Source: RPQJ01 sp963754535 (GTDB lineage Bacteria; Pseudomonadota; Gammaproteobacteria; Steroidobacterales; Steroidobacteraceae). From it: DNA of 64,000 nt. A model generated the notes under the pieces. That model searched no databases, had not been told where the DNA came from, and worked only from the letters and a program-made list of their open reading frames with translations. Below, piece after piece: positions 15,899-24,742 of this stretch (its first letter is position 1; the number at the start of each line of letters is the position of its first letter). Location: assembly GCA_963754535.1 (NCBI GenBank), contig CAVWGG010000037.1:1-64000 (forward strand). The letters run 5' to 3'. The translations under genes were made by a program, and so were the position numbers.

Positions 15899-16402
15899 TC
15901 AGTGCGAGAGCGGGGCCGCGGAGTCAGCTGTGCCCTTCGGCAACTCGAACTCGCCCTTCGACGTGAAGCGCTGGGTGCCGAACATCGAGGCTCCGCTGAG
16001 CTTCCCGCTCAGCGAGTACGTGACCTTGTCGACGGGCTTGCCGTCGATCATCCCGAGCACCTGGCGTGCCATGCGCATGAGGGATACCGTCACCGGCACG
16101 GCTATGACCGCTTCGCCGAAGCGCGGCACCGTGCCCGCCTGGTCGCTCACACCGCTGGCAAAATCGCGACCCATGACGTCGAGGTTGAGCGACACGCCGT
16201 CGTATTCGATCGGCGTGTCGTTCGGGTTCTGCACGCGCAGTTTGACCAGCAGGCGCAGTTCCATGCCCTCGCCCGGCAACGACTCGATTCCCGCGACGCT
16301 GACCTGCAGCGGATCGTGGCCGGGCAGCGAGGCGCACGCCGACAGCATGAGGGTGGCAAGCAGCAGCCACACCCTGGCGATCCGATGCGATGAAAGGAAC
16401 AT
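15899..16402 (-). CDS. LEA14-like (LEA type 2) lipoprotein
   Basis: 167 residues. A lipoprotein signal with lipobox LSAC (Cys about residue 23) predicts lipid anchoring. The body has LRLLVKLRVQNPNDTPIEYD and GVSLNLDVMGRDFASGVSDQ, the hallmark of the LEA_2/water-stress domain, whose RVxNPN turn is conserved. The fold is an immunoglobulin-like beta-sandwich. In bacteria these lipoproteins are of unclear role, presumably envelope stress. It follows the DUF1428 gene at 36 bases on the same strand. Confidence 0.8.
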   Translation of the reverse strand: MFLSSHRIARVWLLLATLMLSACASLPGHDPLQVSVAGIESLPGEGMELRLLVKLRVQNPNDTPIEYDGVSLNLDVMGRDFASGVSDQAGTVPRFGEAVIAVPVTVSLMRMARQVLGMIDGKPVDKVTYSLSGKLSGASMFGTQRFTSKGEFELPKGTADSAAPLSH

Positions 16403-16438
16403 GTGGCGGTGCCTCCCTGTCTATGTCGTCGTGCCGGC

Positions 16439-16798
16439 TTAAGCGCGAACCAGCGACTTGAAACCGCCCCAGAACATGCGTTTGCCATCGAACGGCATTT
16501 TCTTCGGGTCCATCATCGACTTGAGCCGGGGGTCCGCCATTACCGCCTTGTTGATGCGGTCACGCTCGCGACGCGACTTGTAGACGATGTAGGAAAAGAC
16601 GACGACTTCGTCCGGTTTCAGCTTGACGCTGCGGGGAAACGACGTGCGCTTGCCGACCGTGACGTCGTCGGCGACGCATTCGTGGTAGTCGAGCGCGCCG
16701 TGCTCGCGCCAGACCTTGCCAGCCTTCCGCGCCATCGTGCGGTAGGCAGCCAGTTGCGACTTGGGTACGGGAACGACGAATCCATCGACGTAAGCCAT
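16439..16798 (-). CDS. DUF1428 (YbaA-like) protein
   Basis: 119 residues. YVDGFVVPVPKSQLAAYRTM at the N-terminus, DYHECVADDV and the C-terminal KKMPFDGKRMFWGGFKSLV are diagnostic of DUF1428, a dimeric alpha/beta-barrel (ferredoxin-like) family. No signal; cytoplasmic. The molecular role is unknown. Confidence 0.88.
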   Translation of the reverse strand: MAYVDGFVVPVPKSQLAAYRTMARKAGKVWREHGALDYHECVADDVTVGKRTSFPRSVKLKPDEVVVFSYIVYKSRRERDRINKAVMADPRLKSMMDPKKMPFDGKRMFWGGFKSLVRA

Positions 16799-16825
16799 GA
16801 TGACTCCTCCTGCGTGAGGTACCGG

Positions 16826-18274
16826 TCAGTGCCGAGTGTAGCTCGTGACCAGTTCGTGCAGGAACCGGCGCGCGTCGAGCACGGACCGCACGCGGACACG
16901 CTCGTTCAAGCCATGTGCGCCGCTGCCGGCCGCGTCCGCGAATATGCCCGAAATACCGTACGTGGGCGTGCCCGCGGCATTCAGGAACCGGCCGTCGGTC
17001 GCGCCGGTGGACATCGTCGGGACCACGCGGGCCTCAGGCCAGAGGGACTTCGCGATGGCACGGACCGGATCCATCATCTCGGCCGTGAGCGGCGGCGCCG
17101 GTGCAGCCAGACCCATCTCATCGCCGAAATTGACGCTGATCGAGTCGTCGGCCACGACCCGGATCAGGTCCGCACGCACCTGCTCCATCGCCACGCCCGG
17201 CAGGATGCGGCAGTTCACGTTGACCCTGGCGCGCTGCGGCAGCGCATTGGGCGCGTGGCCACCATCGAACTGCGTTGCGACACACGTGGTACGGAGCATG
17301 CCGTTCCAGCTCGGGTTGGCCGTCCACAGCCGCTGCGCGGCCGCGTCGTTGGACGGATCCGCGACGATTGCACGCATGTCTGCGGCGACCTCGGGCGGAG
17401 CCATCTCGGCCTGCGCCAGGAAATAGGCGCGAGTCGTAGCGTTCAGGCTGACCGGAAACTGGTACGCGGCGAGACGCGTCAGCGCCGCAGCCATGCGGTT
17501 GATCGGGTTTTCGCGCGTCGGTCGTGAGCTGTGACCGCCGGGGTGAGTCACCTCGAGCTTGAAATCCTGGTACACCTTTTCGCCCGCCTGGACGTCGAGT
17601 GACAGGTGCCTGCCATTGGCATCGAGCAGGCCGCCCGCGCCTTCGTTGACCACGAACTTGGCCTTCATCAGCGCGGGATGCTTTTCGAGCAGCCAGTGCA
17701 CGCCGTTGAAGTGGTCCGACGTCTCCTCGCCGCACGTGAGCGCCAGTGTCACGCCCCGCTTCGGCTGGTACTTCTGCTCGCTCCAGCGCACGAGCAGGTC
17801 GGTGAAGATCGAAGCCATCGCCTTGTCGTCGCTCGCACCGCGTGCGTAAAAGAAGCCGTCTTCCTCGATGAGCGTAAACGGGTCGCGCAGCCAGTCCTCA
17901 CGGCGGGCCTCCACGACGTCGATGTGGGCCAGCAGCATGATCGGCTCGAGCTTCGCATCCTTGCCCGGGAACGAGGCGATCAGGGAGCCGCTCCGCGGAA
18001 ACTCCGCGGGCGCCAGGATCTGCATCGACGAGGCCGGCATGCCCGCTTGCTGCAGTCGTGCTGCCATCTTCTCCGCCGCTGCCGTGCAACTGCCGGCGGA
18101 CAGCGTCGTGTTGGTCTCGACGAGTTCCTTGTACAGCTCGCGGAAGGCCGCCTCGCCGGGGTAAGGCTCGGGCGCGGAAGCCCCCATCGTGATCGAAAAG
18201 GGCACGATGGCCGACACGGCCAGGATCAGCGCCGACTGCGCCAGGCGGAACGTTCGCTGCAGGGACTGGTTCAT
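16826..18274 (-). CDS. M20-family metallopeptidase (exported)
   Basis: 482 residues with a signal peptide (about 1-33). The di-zinc site of M20/M25/M40 enzymes is visible: His117 (LLAHIDVV), bridging Asp149 (RGASDDKA), the catalytic and metal Glu pair at 183-184 (CGEETSD), and later GATDGRF and HGLNE. The lid/dimerisation domain lies between, around THPGGHSSRPTRENPI. It should cleave amino acids or dipeptides in the periplasm. Its ATG overlaps the stop of the M61 peptidase gene (ATGA), so the two are coupled and probably act in the same peptide-scavenging pathway. Confidence 0.88.
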   Translation of the reverse strand: MNQSLQRTFRLAQSALILAVSAIVPFSITMGASAPEPYPGEAAFRELYKELVETNTTLSAGSCTAAAEKMAARLQQAGMPASSMQILAPAEFPRSGSLIASFPGKDAKLEPIMLLAHIDVVEARREDWLRDPFTLIEEDGFFYARGASDDKAMASIFTDLLVRWSEQKYQPKRGVTLALTCGEETSDHFNGVHWLLEKHPALMKAKFVVNEGAGGLLDANGRHLSLDVQAGEKVYQDFKLEVTHPGGHSSRPTRENPINRMAAALTRLAAYQFPVSLNATTRAYFLAQAEMAPPEVAADMRAIVADPSNDAAAQRLWTANPSWNGMLRTTCVATQFDGGHAPNALPQRARVNVNCRILPGVAMEQVRADLIRVVADDSISVNFGDEMGLAAPAPPLTAEMMDPVRAIAKSLWPEARVVPTMSTGATDGRFLNAAGTPTYGISGIFADAAGSGAHGLNERVRVRSVLDARRFLHELVTSYTRH

Positions 18275-20217
18275 TGTTTCACCGCTGGCACTGGAAGCCG
18301 AGGTTTCATGATGGAGGAAAGCAGGTCAGGCGTCTGCTCGATCCGCTCGAGGTGCGGGTAGCGCAGCCCGTCGTGGTAATCGAGGCGAATGGCGCGGAAC
18401 GTGTCGGCGCTGCGAACGAGCAATTCCGTCGGCAGCTGCGGGTCGGCCTTGGCCGCCTTCAGCGCATCTTTCAGCCGGGTGTGCGTGTACGCCTTGCCGT
18501 TGACGGCAACGACGGTCATGCCGGGAGCGACGCCCGCGCGGAACGCCACACTGTCCCAGAACACCTCGCCCACCTTGCCGTCCTTGCCGAGATTCACGCC
18601 CAGCGAGTACAGGAAATTCTGCGTGCCATCCGCTGAATCGTTCTCCTTGACCGACGCCGACGGCTCGTCCCTGAAGACCAACCGCCAGCCACCGCGCTCC
18701 AGGCCCTCGAGTGGCGCGCGGGAACCGTGGCCATCGAGTCGCGTGCGTAACATCGTGCTCCAGTCGTACGGCGCGACCGAATTCAGCGTCGCGACGACGT
18801 CGTCGAACGTGTACGTGAGAGGTTCGATTCGACCGTCTTCGACGCCGTAGAATGCGCGCGCAAAATCGTCCAGTGATCGCCTGCCCCGCGTCAGTTCGCG
18901 GATCTTCGTGTCGACGTCCAGCCAGACGAAGAGACCTTCGGTGTAGTAATCCTTGCTGCGCTGCCAGCTCTGGTAACTCTGCCGGCCCCGGTAGTTCAGG
19001 ATCGGTTGCTGGGTGGTGTCCTGGAGGTTGCGCCACTGTCGGCCGGCGCGACCGAGGTCGTAGTTCGCCGCATAACGCGCAAGAATGTCGCGCGTGAGTT
19101 CGGGTGACCAGAGGCCAGAGCGGCTCGCGAGCACGGCGCCGAGGTACTCCGTCATGCCCTCGTAGACCCAGAGCAGGCTCGGGCCCATCGGCACCTCGTA
19201 GGACGGCGTCCACAGGTCCGCCGGCCGTCGGAACTTGCCGTTCCACGAATGGATCATTTCGTGCGGCAGCAGGTCACGACCGTTGCCGTTGCTGTCCCAG
19301 TCCGTGAAATAGCCGAGACCGACGCCGTTCTCGCTCGACTGGTGGTGCTCGAGCCCGATGCCGGTGAAATGGTCGCTGATCGCGAGCAGGAAATCGTATT
19401 CCTGGAAATGGCGTGCGCCGAACAGGTCGACCGCCTCACGCACGACGCGGCGATGCTTCTCGAGTTGCTCGTCCGTGGCCTGCAGCTCTTCCGCCGCGTC
19501 CGCAAAGATATTGAGCCGCACCGGACCCTTCGCGCTGGTATCCAGCTCGACGCGACGGTAGTAGGAACCGGCGAACAACGGTGAATCGACCAGCGTTTCG
19601 AGCGGTACCGTCGAAAACCGCACGGTGTCGCCAGTGCGGTTTGCGCCGCGCAGCGCGGAGGCGAACTGCCATCCGGCCGGCAAACGGATCGTCGCCTCGA
19701 CTGGAATCTGACGGGCGTAATAGCCCGCCGGGTACAGCAATGCCTTCTCCCACTGCAGGCCGAGCAGGTCCGGTGTCATGACGACGCGCCACTGGCTGGT
19801 GTCCGTGGGCGTGAGGAACTGGAACTCCAGCTCCAGCTGCGTGACGCCTGCGGGAACGTCGACGTGGAAAGCGTACATCTCGACGGGATCGCGTTGCCAC
19901 TCGAGCCGCGCGCCGGTGTTGCCGTGAATGATCAGCCCGGCGAGCTTGTCGATTGGTCCGGTGGTCGAGTGATTGCCGGGCAACCACTTCGGATAGAGCA
20001 GTGTCGTGCGGCCTGGTGCGGCAACCGGAATGCTTTCCCTGACGCGGAACACCCGGTGGTCGAGGTCGGTCGCATCGACGTGCAACTGGATCACGCCTGG
20101 ATACGGCACGTCCTTCGGCGCAGGTACCTGCACACCGGCCGCCGTGGCGTGGGCCTGGCCGACCAAGAGCAGCAGCGCCGCAAGTCCGCCGAGCATTGGA
20201 TTCTTCGTGCTTCGCAT
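18271..20217 (-). CDS. M61-family glycyl aminopeptidase with PDZ domain
   Basis: 648 residues, signal peptide about 1-26. An N-terminal beta-rich domain with TTLLYPKWLPGNHSTTGPID, a family hallmark, is followed by a gluzincin catalytic domain. The zinc motif HEMIHSWNGK lies at 319-328 (HExxH 319-323), with a downstream YEGMTEYLG providing the third ligand Glu. The C-terminal part, AFRAGVAPGMTVVAVNGKAY, is a PDZ domain. M61 enzymes release N-terminal Gly or Ala. It acts outside the cytoplasm and is translationally coupled to the M20 peptidase that follows. Confidence 0.9.
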   Translation of the reverse strand: MRSTKNPMLGGLAALLLLVGQAHATAAGVQVPAPKDVPYPGVIQLHVDATDLDHRVFRVRESIPVAAPGRTTLLYPKWLPGNHSTTGPIDKLAGLIIHGNTGARLEWQRDPVEMYAFHVDVPAGVTQLELEFQFLTPTDTSQWRVVMTPDLLGLQWEKALLYPAGYYARQIPVEATIRLPAGWQFASALRGANRTGDTVRFSTVPLETLVDSPLFAGSYYRRVELDTSAKGPVRLNIFADAAEELQATDEQLEKHRRVVREAVDLFGARHFQEYDFLLAISDHFTGIGLEHHQSSENGVGLGYFTDWDSNGNGRDLLPHEMIHSWNGKFRRPADLWTPSYEVPMGPSLLWVYEGMTEYLGAVLASRSGLWSPELTRDILARYAANYDLGRAGRQWRNLQDTTQQPILNYRGRQSYQSWQRSKDYYTEGLFVWLDVDTKIRELTRGRRSLDDFARAFYGVEDGRIEPLTYTFDDVVATLNSVAPYDWSTMLRTRLDGHGSRAPLEGLERGGWRLVFRDEPSASVKENDSADGTQNFLYSLGVNLGKDGKVGEVFWDSVAFRAGVAPGMTVVAVNGKAYTHTRLKDALKAAKADPQLPTELLVRSADTFRAIRLDYHDGLRYPHLERIEQTPDLLSSIMKPRLPVPAVKQ

Positions 20218-20234
20218 GCGTGGTTGTTTCTGGT

Positions 20235-21023
20235 TCAGTCGAGCAGTCGTTCGCGCAGGCGGTCGAGCACGGCAGGCTCGATCGCCAGTTCATCCAGCAG
20301 GTAACGGCGCACGGAGCCGTGGCGTGCCTCGATGGCATCCAGGCTTGCCTGGATGTACTCGGGTCGCGCGGCCAGCATGGCGTCCTGGGCCGTGGCCGAC
20401 AGTGCCAGGATGGGCTCGGCCGTCGCGGCGAGACCCGCACCCGTGCCGTCGCGCCCCAGTAATTGCGCCCGCAGATCCACTGCCGTGTTCGTCAGTGTGT
20501 AGTCTTCCACGATGGCGTCGCGGCGAACGCCGAGCGACTCGAGCACGAGGGCCACCGCAACCCCCGTGCGATCCTTGCCCGCCGTGCAATGGACGATCGT
20601 CGCGCCCTGCCCCGCATGGTCGAGCGCGGCAAAGACACCGGCGAGCCGCGGCTGCAGGCCGAACGGCAGCCGTTCGTACATCTTCAGCATGGCCGCGTGC
20701 ACGCTGGCAACGTCGTGCGAATCGGCGAAGGCGCGGTCACGGATCGGTGACGACTCCTGCTCGCTGTCCCATTCGAAGCGACGGACCCCGGCACCGAACG
20801 AGGGGTTGGGATGCAGCGCGCGTTCCGCGGTCCGGCGCAGATCGCAGACAGCTCGCACGCCGAGTGCCTGCACTTGCGCGGCAGCCGTTGCCGACAGCCG
20901 GGCCATCACGCCGGATCGATAGAGCCGGCCCCAGCGCACGCGTGCGCCATCGGCGGTCTCGTAGCCACCACAGTCGCGAAAATTGCAGCCGCCCTCGAGG
21001 GGCAGTACGCGGGCAGGAATCAT
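20235..21023 (-). CDS. tyrosine/dual-specificity protein phosphatase (LppA/Y_phosphatase3-like)
   Basis: 262 residues from the ATG at 21023; an upstream in-frame start at 21059 would add 12 residues. GGCNFRDCGGYETADG and VRWGRLYRSG match the N-terminal signature of this bacterial phosphatase family. The P-loop HCTAGKDRTGVAVAL gives the C(x)5R active site with Cys146, the nucleophile. The catalytic acid is probably in the preceding loops. No signal is seen with this start. Such enzymes dephosphorylate phosphotyrosine or phosphoinositide-like substrates; the target is unknown. It lies 17 bases upstream of the M61 gene on the same strand. Confidence 0.85.
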   Translation of the reverse strand: MIPARVLPLEGGCNFRDCGGYETADGARVRWGRLYRSGVMARLSATAAAQVQALGVRAVCDLRRTAERALHPNPSFGAGVRRFEWDSEQESSPIRDRAFADSHDVASVHAAMLKMYERLPFGLQPRLAGVFAALDHAGQGATIVHCTAGKDRTGVAVALVLESLGVRRDAIVEDYTLTNTAVDLRAQLLGRDGTGAGLAATAEPILALSATAQDAMLAARPEYIQASLDAIEARHGSVRRYLLDELAIEPAVLDRLRERLLD

Positions 21024-21129
21024 CCGTCGATGATCACATGCAGCGTGCGGCGTTGCCACCGCGCCAGTCGACTACAATGAGTCGTCGCACGTCGGGACGT
21101 CATCGTTGTCCGCTGGAGCAATTGCCCGC

Positions 21130-21672
21130 ATGAAGCACCCTCTTCCCGCCGCCTTCCTGTCCTTCCTGGCCTTTCTCTCTCTGCTTACCGCACCCGCCCA
21201 GGCGCAGCAGGCGTCCACGAACTCGGCTGACGATGCCGTGATCGCGGCAACCATCAAGGCGGGCCTGCTCGACAACAGGAACACCAGCGGCACCCGGATC
21301 AACGTCGACAGCTACCAGGGCGTCGTGCAATTGAGCGGTTTCGCGCGTTCGGAAGGCGAAAAAGCCGCGGCGACCAAGGTGGCAGAGAGCGTTGCGGGCG
21401 TGAAGAAGGTGCTCAACAGCGTTGCGGTGGCACCGGCCACCTCGATGGGCACCAAGCTCGACGACAGCCTCATCACGGGCAAGGTGAAGGCCGCGCTCAT
21501 GGATGCGGCCGATGTCAAAAGCCTGCAGATCAATGTCGAGACCCGTAACGGGGTCACGCAGCTCGCCGGCTTCGTCGCGACCGCCGCAATGAAAGACAAG
21601 GCGGGTCAGATTACGGCAGGCATCGACGGCGTGAAAAGCGTCGACAACGTACTCGTGGTCAAGCCGCGCTGA
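21130..21672 (+). CDS. periplasmic protein with two BON domains (OsmY-like)
   Basis: 180 residues from the ATG at 21130; an in-frame TTG at 21106 is less likely. Signal peptide about 1-25 (cleavage after PAQA). Two BON repeats follow: DDAVIAATIKAGLLDNRNTS to KKVLNSVAVA, and DDSLITGKVKAALMDAADVK to KSVDNVLVV, each with the central NGxVxLxGxV-like strand (YQGVVQLSGFA, RNGVTQLAGFV). OsmY-type proteins bind membranes and are induced by osmotic or envelope stress. A -10-like TACAAT lies at 21073-21078. The gene is convergent with the MaoC-like gene, overlapping it by 14 bases. Confidence 0.88.
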   Translation: MKHPLPAAFLSFLAFLSLLTAPAQAQQASTNSADDAVIAATIKAGLLDNRNTSGTRINVDSYQGVVQLSGFARSEGEKAAATKVAESVAGVKKVLNSVAVAPATSMGTKLDDSLITGKVKAALMDAADVKSLQINVETRNGVTQLAGFVATAAMKDKAGQITAGIDGVKSVDNVLVVKPR

Positions 21673-22585
21673 CACCCGCGCTGGCATCCGCCGGGGCCGT
21701 CGTCCAGTACGCATACATATGCACGCGACCGGTGCGGACGTCGCACATGGCGCGTTTCGACTGCCCGTCCTCCACCCACTGCTTGATGTTCACTCGCGCC
21801 GGCAGTTGCACGGGCGTCAGGAACTGCGTCTCTAGCCGGGCGTCGGGCGGCGGAACGTCGATGGGACGCTCGGCCAGGCTGCGGGCAAGTGTCCACATGC
21901 CGTGAGCAATCGCGCCACGCAAGCCGAAGAAGCGCGCTGCGCGCTCGTTCAAGTGGATCGGATTGTAGTCGTTCGAGACGCGCGCGTAGCTCCACGCGCG
22001 GTTCAGGTCCACCGCCAGCTCCGTGAGCACCTGGCTGTCCTTCGGCGCTTTCGGTGGCCGCGGCGGGCGCGCTCCCGTCCGCTGCACGGAGTCCGGCCAG
22101 CGCGACATGAACACGCACGTTTCCCGCCAGACGGTTTGTCCGGCCCGCAGGATGTCCGTCACCATGTCGAAGGTGAGCCCGGCATCGGTCTTGCGGTAAT
22201 TGCGGGCCGCAACCACGACGTTCACGGTCATGCCCGCTTCCAGCGCCCGCGGCTGCGCGATCGTGTTGGAGACGTGGATGAGTCCCATCGGGCGCAGCGG
22301 GAACGACGACAGCGCCATGATCCGCAGGTGCAGGGGCATGGCGAGCACGTGCGGATACGTGATGGGCACGTAGCCGTTGCGCACGTCGGAGGCGTCGAAG
22401 GCGCAGACCGACGCGTACCTGGCGACGGCCTGCGGCTCGATCAGCACCTTGTCGAGCCGCACCTCGAATTCGGTCGGCTCGTCGAGCGCAAGAATGTCCG
22501 GACGGCGCGTCAGCAGGACCCGCGGATAACTCGCCAGTCCGGAAGGCAGCTTTGACAGCTTGAGGTGGACCGTCCGGGTCGTCAC
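21659..22585 (-). CDS. MaoC-like (double hotdog) acyl-CoA dehydratase
   Basis: 308 residues from a GTG at 22585, one base after the ccmI stop. The C-terminal hotdog holds YARVSNDYNPIHLNERAARF and GLRGAIAHGMWTLARSL, the hydratase-2 motif with catalytic Asp and His. The N-terminal half (VLIEPQAVARYASVCAFDAS, YVPITYPHVLAMPLHLRIMA) is the degenerate hotdog. Such proteins hydrate trans-2-enoyl-CoA or act as dehydratases in fatty-acid metabolism. No partner gene is adjacent; instead it is the apparent last cistron of the ccm operon, which may only mean shared transcription. Confidence 0.82.
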   Translation of the reverse strand: MTTRTVHLKLSKLPSGLASYPRVLLTRRPDILALDEPTEFEVRLDKVLIEPQAVARYASVCAFDASDVRNGYVPITYPHVLAMPLHLRIMALSSFPLRPMGLIHVSNTIAQPRALEAGMTVNVVVAARNYRKTDAGLTFDMVTDILRAGQTVWRETCVFMSRWPDSVQRTGARPPRPPKAPKDSQVLTELAVDLNRAWSYARVSNDYNPIHLNERAARFFGLRGAIAHGMWTLARSLAERPIDVPPPDARLETQFLTPVQLPARVNIKQWVEDGQSKRAMCDVRTGRVHMYAYWTTAPADASAGVSAA

Positions 22586-22586
22586 C

Positions 22587-23723
22587 TCAGGGCTGGACCT
22601 GGTTGATGACGACGTCCAGGTTCTCGCTGCCGCCCTTCTTCTGCACAGCGCGGCCGATGAGGTCGCCCGGGGCAGTCATTGGCGTGCCGCCGTAGGCGAC
22701 CCGCGCGACGATCTCGACGTCGTTCACCGACGACAGGTCGCGGCCCGCGATCATCGTGTTGGCGTCGCTCAGGACCACGACTGCCGGCAGGTCGTCCGTG
22801 GTGATGCGCGTCGCAGCGATCGGCGGACCCGGGATGCCGGGCTCGCGGGCAGCGACGAACAGCGTGGCGCCCGGCTTCACTTTGCTGGCGAGCGACGGGT
22901 CGACCTTGACGCTGATGCGAATCGTGCGTCCCGTGGGCGCGACGTCGCCTCCCATGCCGCCGCCCATGGGCCCTGCACCCATGCCACCGCCTGCGGCCGC
23001 CATGGCCGGGCCAGCGGCACTTGCGCCCGCCGGAACGTCGACGCCGAGTTCCTTGAGCTGGGTGGCGATCACTTCACGAATCTCCGGGGGCGGGTTGCCC
23101 TCGAGGAGCTTCGTCCAGTTCTTCTTCGCGGTCTCATTGTCACCGGCGCGCACGGCGATGACACCCTGGTACCAGAGTGCCTTCTGGTTGCCCGCATCGG
23201 CGGCGAGCGCGTCGTCGATGATCGCCTTGGCGCGTGGCTGCACGGCCGGGTCATCCGTCAGCACGAGCGCCTCCGCGAGGTCGAGCTGCAGGTCGATGTC
23301 CTTCTGTGGGGCCAGCGCGTTGGCCTTTTCGTAGGACTCCGCGGCCTTCACTGCGTTACCGCCCACCAGGTACGTGCGACCCAGCATGCGCCAGCCTTCA
23401 CGATCGTTCGGGTCCTTGGCGAGCCGGGCTTCGAGCGTGGCGGTCACCTCGTTCATCGCTCCTGCCGCACCCATCTCACCGTGTCCCGCGGGTAACGCCT
23501 CCGCGGACACCGGGTTGTCCCAGGGGAAGTTGTTCACATTCGCGTACAGGCCAATGGCGCCCAGGCCGACGGCGACTGCCAGCGCGAAAGCGAGCGGCGC
23601 TGCTTTCGGCACGGCGGGCTCGCCCTTCACTGCGGCAGGCTGCGGTCGCAGCAACGGATAGAGCACGAGCGCGATGGCCGCAAGGATCATCAGCGCGACG
23701 ACGACGAGAAATACAGACGGCAT
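22587..23723 (-). CDS. ccmI: cytochrome c biogenesis TPR protein CcmI
   Basis: 378 residues from an ATG sharing one base with the ccmH stop (TGATG). Two N-terminal transmembrane helices (about 3-23 and 42-62) flank a basic cytoplasmic loop. A periplasmic TPR domain follows (NDREGWRMLGRTYLVGGNAV, YEKANALAPQKDIDLQLDLA, KNWTKLLEGNPPPEIREV). A Gly/Met-rich linker precedes a C-terminal beta domain (TIRISVKVDPSLASKVKPGA). CcmI holds apocytochrome c for the CcmF/H heme-ligation complex. Position at the end of ccmA-I agrees. Confidence 0.9.
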   Translation of the reverse strand: MPSVFLVVVALMILAAIALVLYPLLRPQPAAVKGEPAVPKAAPLAFALAVAVGLGAIGLYANVNNFPWDNPVSAEALPAGHGEMGAAGAMNEVTATLEARLAKDPNDREGWRMLGRTYLVGGNAVKAAESYEKANALAPQKDIDLQLDLAEALVLTDDPAVQPRAKAIIDDALAADAGNQKALWYQGVIAVRAGDNETAKKNWTKLLEGNPPPEIREVIATQLKELGVDVPAGASAAGPAMAAAGGGMGAGPMGGGMGGDVAPTGRTIRISVKVDPSLASKVKPGATLFVAAREPGIPGPPIAATRITTDDLPAVVVLSDANTMIAGRDLSSVNDVEIVARVAYGGTPMTAPGDLIGRAVQKKGGSENLDVVINQVQP

Positions 23724-24181
23724 CACGATTGTCCAGCCTCCGGGCCGTCCGCATCCGCTTGCGCTGCCTGCTTGCGGATGAATCGGATGCCCACGAACGT
23801 TCCTAAAAGCAGCAGCAGCACGGGTGCTGCCCAGAGCAGGTAATTGACCGGCGTCATGCGCGGCTTGTACAGCACGAAGTCGCCGTAGCGATCGACCATG
23901 AAGGTGCGGATCTCGTCGTCCGTCTTGCCGGCGGCGATCATCTCGCGAACCTCGCGACGCAGGTCCTGGGCCAGCGTGGCGTTCGAATCGGCAATGGTCT
24001 GGTTCTGGCACACGAGGCACCGCAACTCGCGACCGATCGTCTCGTAGCGCGCCTGCAGCGCCGGGTCGTCGAAAGCGCGCTCGGTGTCGATGGCGAGCGC
24101 CGGAACCGCGAATGCGACCAGCAACGCCACGAGCACGGTGCGGGCGAAACGCGAAAAGTACAGCAACGTCATGTCGTTCAT
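23723..24181 (-). CDS. ccmH: cytochrome c maturation protein CcmH
   Basis: 152 residues. The signal (about 1-30) is followed by the periplasmic three-helix domain bearing LRCLVCQNQT, the redox CxxC that reduces apocytochrome or CcmG. SNATLAQDLRREVREMIAAG and IRTFMVDRYGDFVLYKP are family-specific. A C-terminal transmembrane helix (about 112-132) anchors it. The ATG overlaps the ccmG stop (ATGA), and the stop overlaps the ccmI start. Confidence 0.95.
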   Translation of the reverse strand: MNDMTLLYFSRFARTVLVALLVAFAVPALAIDTERAFDDPALQARYETIGRELRCLVCQNQTIADSNATLAQDLRREVREMIAAGKTDDEIRTFMVDRYGDFVLYKPRMTPVNYLLWAAPVLLLLLGTFVGIRFIRKQAAQADADGPEAGQS

Positions 24182-24724
24182 CCCCCGGCCGGCGCGATGC
24201 CGGCGTTGGCCGCCTGGATGCGCGGCAGAAATTCCCTGGTCCAGACTTCCATCGTCATGGGCGCGATATGCTTGAACAGCACCTTGCCGTCCGGGCCGAT
24301 CAGGAACGTTTCCGGGGCGCCGTAGACGCCCCAGTCGATCGCCACGCGACCTTCAGGATCGGAGGCGACGACTGCGTAGGGATTGCCCAGCTGTCGCAGC
24401 CATTCCTTCGCCGCGGCGCTGTCGTCTTTCCAGTCCAGGCCGATGATCGGCACCACTCCGGTCCTCGAGATCGCGAGCAGCGTCTCGTGTTCCTCGCGAC
24501 AGCCGCCGCACCACGTGCCCCACACGTTCAAGCACCCAGGTCTTGCCGGCCAGTTCCTTCGAAGCGACCGGATAGTTCGGGTCCTGCAGGCTCGGCAGCG
24601 TGAACTCCGGCGCCTGCTTGCCGATCAGCGGAGACGGTACGTAGGACGGGTCGCGCTGCAGGCCCACGAACAGGAACACACCGAGCAACGCGGCCAGTGC
24701 GAGTGGTACGCCGAACTTGAGCAT
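24178..24724 (-). pseudogene. ccmG: thiol:disulfide interchange protein CcmG/DsbE, frameshifted
   Basis: The N-terminal frame begins MLKFGVPLALAALLGVFLFV, then GKQAPEFTLPSL and ELAGKTWVL. It then shifts; the following frame carries NVWGTWCGGCREEHETLLA and GVYGAPETFLIGPDG, i.e. the CGGC redox motif and the cis-Pro loop of CcmG. The expected junction is GKTWVL-NVWGTWC. The minus strand reads CTTGAAC where CTGAAC is needed, so one base is extra at plus positions 24530-24531. With that base removed the protein is about 181 residues and normal. As ccmG is needed for cytochrome c maturation and all its neighbours are intact, a sequence error or very recent mutation is likely. Order in the ccm operon fits. 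Confidence 0.88.
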
Positions 24725-24742
24725 GTCGAACTTCCCGGAAAA

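Noticed and set aside
20000..21133. Plus-strand frame of about 375 codons over the phosphatase and M61 genes
   Set aside because: Arg/Pro-rich translation without any family resemblance, and antisense to two clearly conserved enzymes.
24520..24540. Programmed ribosomal frameshift in ccmG
   Set aside because: No slippery heptamer or downstream stimulatory hairpin is evident, and the family is not known to use recoding; an indel explains it better.
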